Shown in pieces: positions 39,171 through 44,641 of a DNA stretch of 44,641 nucleotides (the first letter of the stretch is position 1; every line of letters begins with the position of its first letter). The stretch covers positions 1 through 44,641 of the forward strand of contig JAJRXD010000143.1 in NCBI GenBank assembly GCA_024276465.1. Reading direction: 5' to 3'. The stretch comes from Deltaproteobacteria bacterium. Its GTDB lineage: Bacteria > Desulfobacterota > WTBG01 > CAIYCZ01 > CAIRTM01. The notes beneath the pieces were generated by a model. It saw nothing but the letters and a program-made list of their open reading frames with translations. It was not told the origin of the DNA and searched no databases. The position numbers were made by a program, and so were the translations under genes.

Positions 39171-40436
39171 ATGAAACGAGTATATACAGTAATTTTATCT
39201 GCTTTAGTGATATTAACATTCAGTTTTGATGCAGTTTTTGCAGCAGGGATAAAATTTCCGGTGCCAAGCTATGAGGGACAAGAGCTTGCCAAACTCAGGC
39301 AGTGGGAAAAGACATGGGCAGGAAAAAAGATAACAAAAGAAAATATAGATCAGATCAAGGAATTTCTGCATGAGGGAGTGTACATTGCCATGACCCAGCC
39401 TGAAAAGTTCGGAGCAGAAACAATCTGGTGTGAGGTTGTTCCGTACAGGCAATACCCGACTTCAAAAGGAAAAATTGCTGCAACAATGAAGTATGCACCT
39501 ACAAGCAAGCTTGAAGAAAACGGAATGATAGCAGGGTACGGCCAGGTTGCCGGTATTCCTTTTCCGCAGCCCAAAACAGGGCTTGAAATGGCATGGAATT
39601 TTGACGGCAATACCAGAGGAGATGCATCAAGAGAAAAGCAGTGGGGGAATGTTATTGACTGCAGAAGCAGAAACGAGCGTGAAACAATCCAATACAGATG
39701 GGAGCTGTACTGGATCGGCAGGTACGATGTGGAGCCAATACCGGCTTTTTCCAAGAAAAAAAACCCGCGGGGAATTGCCCGGTCGTTTTTTCAGCGGCAT
39801 GCAGCACCTGCAGACTTTGTTGATACCACAATGATTGAGATAAAGTATATAAATCCCAAAAGGCTGGAAGACCTGTGGGTCTATACAGCCATGTTCAGGC
39901 GGATCAGACGCTATGCATCGACCCAGAGATCAGACACCATTGACGGAACAGACATGATATATGATGACCATGACGGATGGTACACATCCATTATTCATAA
40001 CACCTACAGCGCAAAGGGCAGGGCAGATCTTCTCGTTGCAAGGCACCAGGACAGGGACAAGCTTGAGAGGATAAAGGGGCAGGGGTTCTGGAGCGGTGTG
40101 CAGAGGGAACGGGTCAACCACTGGGTGGTTGAAGTTAAAAACAAGAACAAGAATTATGTTTACAGCAAACAGATATGGTATTTAGACCCTGAGACATGGC
40201 AGATGAATTTCAAGACAATGTATAACAGGCAGGGAGAGTTCTGGAAGATGTATGAGATGTTTTACAGCGTATATCCCTCAGCTGGCAACCAGAAGACACC
40301 ATCATACAACTCTGAGCACATCATGGACTACATCCGGTCTCACGGCAGCGACAGCAAGCGTGAGATGCTGGAGCTTGGTGCTGAAATACGAACTGATCTG
40401 TTTCAGGTAAAGAGTCTTAAGCAGAAGAGCTATTAA
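39171..40436 (+). CDS. DUF1329 family exported protein
   Basis: 421 residues from ATG 39171, chosen over an upstream ATG at 39120 because GGAGG lies at 39161-39165 and a signal peptide begins at once (MKRVYTVILSALVILTFSFD, cut after VFA). The DUF1329 core is visible in ALGSTENP-type spacing and in WVYTAMFRRIRRYASTQR and DGTDMIYDDHDGWYT (about 245-290), followed by YFY/W-rich strands. The fold has been compared with LolB/LolA-like lipid carriers. It is probably periplasmic and works with DUF1302 and the RND transporter. It is 51 bases after DUF1302. Confidence 0.88.
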   Translation: MKRVYTVILSALVILTFSFDAVFAAGIKFPVPSYEGQELAKLRQWEKTWAGKKITKENIDQIKEFLHEGVYIAMTQPEKFGAETIWCEVVPYRQYPTSKGKIAATMKYAPTSKLEENGMIAGYGQVAGIPFPQPKTGLEMAWNFDGNTRGDASREKQWGNVIDCRSRNERETIQYRWELYWIGRYDVEPIPAFSKKKNPRGIARSFFQRHAAPADFVDTTMIEIKYINPKRLEDLWVYTAMFRRIRRYASTQRSDTIDGTDMIYDDHDGWYTSIIHNTYSAKGRADLLVARHQDRDKLERIKGQGFWSGVQRERVNHWVVEVKNKNKNYVYSKQIWYLDPETWQMNFKTMYNRQGEFWKMYEMFYSVYPSAGNQKTPSYNSEHIMDYIRSHGSDSKREMLELGAEIRTDLFQVKSLKQKSY

Positions 40437-40504
40437 ATTGATTTTAAATGTCAAAACTCAAAGTTTAAAATAACATCCAGGCACAAAGTAAAATGCAAAA
40501 CAGA

Positions 40505-40530
40505 TGTAGGAGCGCATTTATGCGCGAATG
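40505..40530. repeat. REP-like palindrome
   Basis: TGTAGGAGCGCATT then TATGCGCGAAT: the core GCGCAT-TT-ATGCGC flanked by GTAGGAGC and GCGAA. This closely resembles pseudomonad REP sequences, which have the same GTAGGAGCG...GCGAA frame, but I see only one copy and no RAYT transposase gene in the window. Confidence 0.55.
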
Positions 40531-40573
40531 GATTGGGCAAAGGCACAGGGTAAAAAAAGCCAATGTTTCATAA

Positions 40574-40617
40574 AAGGCTTACGCCTTAACTCCGGAAGAG
40601 ATAAAAAGGAGTTTTTT
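40574..40617 (+). terminator. Hairpins upstream of the YCF48 gene
   Basis: AAGGC-TTAC-GCCTT (40574-40587) and AACTCC-loop-GGAGTT followed by a six-base T run (40588-40617) lie directly before the YCF48 gene start, after the REP-like element. The second looks like a weak intrinsic terminator closing the DUF1329 transcript or an attenuator for YCF48. Confidence 0.4.
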
Positions 40618-40648
40618 ACAATACGATTGATGGACTAAGGAGTTTACA

Positions 40649-41704
40649 ATGATAAAGAAATTTCCCAGATGCCTTGTTTTTTCAGGCCTTGTTCTTGTGA
40701 TGGTTGCGGGGTGCGGCAAGTTTGACCAGTCCTCCATAAAGATGCCAAAATTCAAGTTTGTTACCACGGAAAACCTTCACAGTTTAGCATGCGCTGATTC
40801 CGGAGACATATGGGCAAGTGGAAACTACGGGACAATTATTCACAGCTCTGATAGAGGAAAAAAATGGAAGAAACAGAAGACAGGGGTTGAAGAGTTGTTA
40901 TGCTGTATTGAGTTTGCCAGTAAGAACAAGGGGTGGGCAGCAGGAGTAAGAGGCGTGATTATTCATACTTCTGACGGAGGCAAAACATGGACTGCTCAGC
41001 AAAGCGGAACGGAAAACAACTTCATGGATCTTTTTTTTCTTGATGACCGGCATGGCTGGGCTGTTGGAGAATTCGGCACTGTTATCCATACGGACAATGG
41101 AGGCAAAACATGGACTGCCCAGATGGAAGCGCAGGATACGATTTATAATGATGTGTTTTTTGTGGACACCCAAACCGGGTGGATTGTTGGAGAATTCGGC
41201 ACTATTCTTCATACGGGTGATGGTGGAAAAACATGGCAGCCCCAGAAGTGTCAGGATATTGTCCCTGTTATAAAAGAGACAGATTGGGCAATACCTCTTC
41301 CCGCACTGTATGGAATATTTTTCAAGGACAAAAACAAAGGATGGATTGTGGGAATGGAAGGTATTATTATTGAGACGGAAGATGGGGGAAAGACCTGGTC
41401 CAGGGTAGACTCCGGCACGGATAAACCACTGTATAACATCAAATTCAGGGGGTCAAAAGCATGGGTAGTGGGGAACAAGGGAGTCTATTTGATGAGTGAT
41501 GACAACGGGAAGACCTGGACCGTAAAGGATAAGGCAATTAAAACAAAATTCTGGTTGCGGGATGTTTTGTTCTGTGATGATAAAAACGGAGTAATTGTAG
41601 GAGCAAGGGGTACCATTGCCCGGTCAGGTGACGGGGGGGCTACCTGGCAGCTTATTTCCGGTTTCAGTTATGATATGGAGGAGTTTGGTCTGGCTGATTT
41701 TTAA
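40649..41704 (+). CDS. YCF48/BNR beta-propeller lipoprotein
   Basis: 351 residues with a lipoprotein signal: basic N-terminus, LVLVMVAGC with Cys22, so it should be lipid-anchored. Seven Asp-box-like repeats follow, each ending D-GKTW or a close variant (HSSDRGKKW, HTSDGGKTW, HTDNGGKTW, HTGDGGKTW, ETEDGGKTW, MSDDNGKTW, RSGDGGATW), giving a seven-bladed propeller. The fold is that of YCF48/HCF136, and bacterial members commonly accompany DUF1302/DUF1329/RND loci. GGAG (40637) precedes the ATG. It probably assembles or stabilises the envelope complex. Confidence 0.9.
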   Translation: MIKKFPRCLVFSGLVLVMVAGCGKFDQSSIKMPKFKFVTTENLHSLACADSGDIWASGNYGTIIHSSDRGKKWKKQKTGVEELLCCIEFASKNKGWAAGVRGVIIHTSDGGKTWTAQQSGTENNFMDLFFLDDRHGWAVGEFGTVIHTDNGGKTWTAQMEAQDTIYNDVFFVDTQTGWIVGEFGTILHTGDGGKTWQPQKCQDIVPVIKETDWAIPLPALYGIFFKDKNKGWIVGMEGIIIETEDGGKTWSRVDSGTDKPLYNIKFRGSKAWVVGNKGVYLMSDDNGKTWTVKDKAIKTKFWLRDVLFCDDKNGVIVGARGTIARSGDGGATWQLISGFSYDMEEFGLADF

Positions 41705-41964
41705 GGGTTGACGATTGAGTTCAGGCAGGCGCGTCTCATTTTCTCTAATTTGCGTGCCGTGTACAGGAGCTTTTCAGATTGTCGTCTGATCGCTGGCAAT
41801 TTCAAAATTCGCTCTTCGAACCGCAAACAGTTGAGATTGTTTATCTTCCACTTCTCCATGAATTATTCATCAAAAACATTTTTTTAATGGACGCTCAAAG
41901 GGATTTTTGTTTGGGCAACAACCTGATAAGAGTTAATTAATTAATAAATGCCGGGAGTTGGTTA

Positions 41965-43299
41965 ATGGCAAAAAAATATGATTTGGTTATTGTAGGAGGG
42001 GGAACATCAGGCCTTGAGGCAGCAAAGACAGCAGCTGGGAACGGGCTTCGGGTGGCTCTGTTAGAGCGTAAAAGCCGCTCTGACAAGGTGCAGAGGTCAT
42101 GTGCCCAGATGTTTCTCATGAACATGGATTCCTTTTATAATGAAAGAATGCATTTTTCCAGAGAAAAAAAGAAATGGATTTTTCCTGCAAATAATTTTTC
42201 GGTGAATTACAAAGGCGGTTACAGAGAGTTTTACGCATGCCATTTTATTGCCCCAAACTCAGAGGACAGGATTGAAATTGGGGACTATGAGGCAAATTCA
42301 TCAGGAGCCGGGGTTGCAGCAGCTGTTTTTGACAAAACTGCTTTGCTTCAGGGACTTTTCGAAGAGGGTATAGCCGCAGGTGTGGACTATTACATGGAAC
42401 GTAACGTAACGTATGTCAGGAGAGTTTCCGGAGGGGTTGAGGTGAAAACAGCTGAGGGAGACAGGCTTGTCGGGACCTTCTGCATAGCAGCTGATGGCAT
42501 CAACTCAAGGCTGGCAAGGCTGACCGGCCTTAACCGTGACAGGGTATTCCTTTTTACGGCAAGCTCAATAAGTTACTATGTTACTGGTGTGGAATTTGAC
42601 AGGTCTGAAATGATCTGTATGGGCAATGCCTATGACCACAGTCCCGGTGGACTTGGGTCTGTTCATTTCTGTATGCTTCCCAGCGTTTACCGTGAAGATG
42701 AGTACTGGCTCTATGTTAACGGTGATGAAAGACTCGACTTTTTTACCAAAAAGAGTAATTTCAGCAGGTGGTTTAAAAATGTAGAAGTTACCCACAAGCG
42801 GTGTGCTGTTATAGGTGCATGGGGGCCACCAAAAGAGCCTTTTATGGACAATATTATCTTTGTTGGTGATAGCTGCTGGTTTGCTGAAGCAGAGAACACA
42901 GGAGCGCTGCTTTCAGGCCACAGGGCAGCAAATGCTGTTTGTGAAGCACTCCACACGGGGAAGCCGAACAGGGATGGTGTTAAAAACTATATTTCATGGT
43001 GGAAGCGCAACTGGTCTGAAACACATGATTACAGGGATTTTCTCTGTTATGCAGTCTTTTTTAGAATTTTTTCAGAAGATGAGCTTAACTATCTCCATAA
43101 AACCATAACACAGAAACTTTTCTGGTCAATAAACCCGTTTAATCTCTACGGACACATAACGCGCGGGATTAAACCGTATATGGATAAAATAAAGAAGGAG
43201 AGGCCGTCTCTGGCAGAAAAGCTTGAAAATTTTACACCTGCACAGGCTACTGCTATGATGAAACCCGCAACAAGGATAGGTTTTCCTGCATACAGATAA
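41965..43299 (+). CDS. FAD-dependent oxidoreductase, geranylgeranyl-reductase family, copy 1
   Basis: 444 residues. An N-terminal FAD dinucleotide fold, LVIVGGGTSGLEAAKTAA then VALLERK, is followed by CIAADGINSRLARLTGL (about 170-190) and VGDSCWFAEAENTGALLSGH (about 305-325), the two flavin signature segments of the GGR/PHBH-like group. There is no signal peptide or membrane segment. Geranylgeranyl-reductase-like enzymes saturate isoprenoid chains of lipids and quinones or act on related hydrophobic substrates. The next gene is a paralogue 54 bases downstream. It follows the RND/DUF1302/DUF1329/YCF48 module, so it may modify the transported compound. Confidence 0.88.
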   Translation: MAKKYDLVIVGGGTSGLEAAKTAAGNGLRVALLERKSRSDKVQRSCAQMFLMNMDSFYNERMHFSREKKKWIFPANNFSVNYKGGYREFYACHFIAPNSEDRIEIGDYEANSSGAGVAAAVFDKTALLQGLFEEGIAAGVDYYMERNVTYVRRVSGGVEVKTAEGDRLVGTFCIAADGINSRLARLTGLNRDRVFLFTASSISYYVTGVEFDRSEMICMGNAYDHSPGGLGSVHFCMLPSVYREDEYWLYVNGDERLDFFTKKSNFSRWFKNVEVTHKRCAVIGAWGPPKEPFMDNIIFVGDSCWFAEAENTGALLSGHRAANAVCEALHTGKPNRDGVKNYISWWKRNWSETHDYRDFLCYAVFFRIFSEDELNYLHKTITQKLFWSINPFNLYGHITRGIKPYMDKIKKERPSLAEKLENFTPAQATAMMKPATRIGFPAYR

Positions 43300-43320
43300 C
43301 GACTTCATAAAAAAAGTCCT
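43300..43320 (+). repeat. MITE-end-like sequence between the FAD oxidoreductase paralogues
   Basis: CGACTTCATAAAAAAAGTCC begins just after the stop of copy 1 and resembles the inverted MITE end (GGCTTCGTAAAAAGTCC) with one extra base and two changes. It is too short to be sure. Confidence 0.3.
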
Positions 43321-43353
43321 TCTGCTGAGTCGCTAATTTCCAAGGGGAATAGA

Positions 43354-44541
43354 ATGTCAAATAATGTATATGACGTAATAGTTGTAGGAGCCGGGCCTGC
43401 TGGTCTCATGGCAGCAAAAGTAGCTGGTGAAAACGGGTTGAGCGTTGCGCTCCTGGAGCGAAAAGACAGTATCACTGCAATTCAGCGAAGCTGCCAGACA
43501 ATGGTTGCCATAGAAGATGAGTATTACTTTGGCGAACGTATGTATTTTGATGACAAACAGCGCCGTCTGGTATTTCCAGTTAATAATTTTTCCGTGCCTT
43601 ACAGTGGACCGTATAAAAATTTTTATGCCTGGCACATTTATACACCTGATGGAAAGCATTGCATAAAATTAGGCAATTACGAAAAGAACAAAGAGGGGGG
43701 CAGCAAAACCCGCCTTTCGGCTTTTTACAACAAACATGAACTTTTAAAAGGCCTTTTTAAGGATGTTCAGGAAAGCGGAGTAAGGGTTTTTTCCGGAACC
43801 AATGTCATTGCCCACAGACGTGAAGGTGATGTTAACCAGATTGCTACTGCTGAGGGAGGGATATTCAGAGGGGTTTTCACCATTGCTGCTGACGGCATAA
43901 ACTCGCGACTTATGCGCATCCTTAATCTTAACAGGGAACGTATGTTTTACGGAACACTTAAGGGTGCTGGTTATTATATGACAGGTGTCAGACCGCCTTA
44001 TCCTGAATCGATAAATTATCCGCTGGTTTTCCACAAATCAACACAATACCCTATCATGCTGTGGGTTGGGCTGAGCCCGTACGGTGAAGATGAATACTGG
44101 GTTTATGCCGGAGGCCCTGCACACCCTGAAATTGATTATAAAGAGGTGATTGACCATGCCATACAGGACAGTCCCTTTTCACACTGGTTTGCTGATGCAA
44201 CTGTGGTAAGACGGCACGCCCATGTGGCAAACATATGGTCTCCTACCCCGACCCCATTTAAAGATAATGTTCTCATTGTTGGGGATGCCGGGTGGACAGT
44301 CGAAGCAGAATGCACCGGTTCGATGATGTCCGGCCGAAAAGCAGCCAACGCAATTTCTGAGGCTATACGTGAAGGCAAGTTGAACAGAGAAGGGGTCCGG
44401 AAATATATCGACTGGTGGCAGAAGAGTTTCCCTGACTTTATGGACTACAAGGAGTTCCTGGCTCTGCTGAGCGGGGGGCTTTTAGGTGAAGATGCTGTTA
44501 ACTATCTGTATAAACTTGTTACCGGTATTCTCCCCTGTTAA
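43354..44541 (+). CDS. FAD-dependent oxidoreductase, geranylgeranyl-reductase family, copy 2 (interrupted at its C-terminus)
   Basis: 395 residues up to a TAA at 44539-44541, with AGGGGA before the ATG. It is clearly paralogous to copy 1: DVIVVGAGPAGLMAAKVAG, IAADGINSRLMRILNL, and VGDAGWTVEAECTGSMMSGR. At the C-terminus the alignment with copy 1 runs without gaps through NYLYKLVTGILPC and then continues past the TAA as LNPYNLLNSINGSIMRNMDK, matching INPFNLYGHITRGIKPYMDK of copy 1. The stop replaces a Ser in copy 1. The annotated product therefore lacks about 45-50 C-terminal residues, although the flavin-binding core is intact. Confidence 0.88.
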   Translation: MSNNVYDVIVVGAGPAGLMAAKVAGENGLSVALLERKDSITAIQRSCQTMVAIEDEYYFGERMYFDDKQRRLVFPVNNFSVPYSGPYKNFYAWHIYTPDGKHCIKLGNYEKNKEGGSKTRLSAFYNKHELLKGLFKDVQESGVRVFSGTNVIAHRREGDVNQIATAEGGIFRGVFTIAADGINSRLMRILNLNRERMFYGTLKGAGYYMTGVRPPYPESINYPLVFHKSTQYPIMLWVGLSPYGEDEYWVYAGGPAHPEIDYKEVIDHAIQDSPFSHWFADATVVRRHAHVANIWSPTPTPFKDNVLIVGDAGWTVEAECTGSMMSGRKAANAISEAIREGKLNREGVRKYIDWWQKSFPDFMDYKEFLALLSGGLLGEDAVNYLYKLVTGILPC

Positions 44542-44641
44542 CTGAACCCTTATAACCTGTTGAACAGTATAAATGGTTCTATAATGAGAAATATGGATAA
44601 AGTCCAAAAGGAGCGGCCTGATATTGTCCTGAAGCTTCAGT
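44539..44641 (+). pseudogene. In-frame continuation of copy 2 after the ochre codon (runs off the window)
   Basis: The frame after TAA reads LNPYNLLNSINGSIMRNMDK then VQKERPDIVLKL, aligning position by position with copy 1 (INPFNLYGHITRGIKPYMDK then IKKERPSLAEKL). It is therefore authentic coding sequence for the same gene, not a separate ORF. The window ends before the real stop. Confidence 0.7.

Overview
The window looks like a piece of an anaerobic, lipid-degrading Desulfobacterota (deltaproteobacterial) chromosome. This is inferred from gene content: two heptaheme c-type cytochromes, an acyl-CoA dehydrogenase/MaoC/2-oxoacid dehydrogenase operon, two MMPL-type RND transporters, a DUF1302/DUF1329 pair and two FAD oxidoreductases of the geranylgeranyl-reductase type. 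The DNA is moderately AT-rich. There is no rRNA, tRNA, CRISPR array, prophage or transposase gene.

Layout. (1) 1-3685, minus strand: an operon with acyl-CoA dehydrogenase, two hot-dog (MaoC-type) hydratase half-domains and E1 alpha and E1 beta of a thiamine-diphosphate 2-oxoacid (acetoin-like) dehydrogenase. The catalytic MaoC half carries an in-frame TAA. (2) 4192-6870, minus strand: argS, a SPOR-domain protein and cutA. (3) 7203-11976, plus strand: a DUF763 protein, a GH13 glycosidase and a four-PAS/LuxR-type regulator. (4) 11977-18139: a regulatory and repeat-rich stretch around a 1497-residue secreted beta-helix protein ending in thrombospondin-type-3 and dockerin-like repeats, then a structured leader before an unlisted 47-residue exported peptide at 17659-17802. 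(5) 18140-19777: a SnoaL-like protein, an FMN reductase and an ATC-hydrolase-like protein. (6) 20156-25408: an unknown coiled-coil protein, an SCP2-like protein, an alpha/beta hydrolase, an MMPL transporter with a run of 11 G in its coding sequence, a small inverted-repeat element and an adenylate-forming ligase. (7) 25721-33760: a membrane-anchored heptaheme cytochrome, a U32 protein, a class III aminotransferase, a YceI protein, a double-thioredoxin/heptaheme fusion, a Cys-rich protein and an M23-type protein. (8) 33923-44641: two paralogous small exported proteins, an RND transporter, DUF1302, DUF1329, a seven-repeat YCF48 lipoprotein and two tandem FAD oxidoreductases. The second oxidoreductase also carries an in-frame TAA with homologous coding sequence continuing past it to the window edge.

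Region 8 is the best candidate for a coherent and poorly described system. It combines an inner-membrane RND pump, an outer-membrane barrel-like protein (DUF1302), a periplasmic partner (DUF1329), a beta-propeller lipoprotein, two unknown periplasmic paralogues and two prenyl-reductase-like flavoenzymes. I infer that it moves a hydrophobic compound across the envelope; the substrate cannot be read from sequence. Other unusual items are the two isolated ochre codons, the redoxin-heptaheme fusion, the G11 tract and several dispersed repeats (an 80-90 bp family in two copies, a MITE-like element with further ends elsewhere, and one REP-like palindrome).
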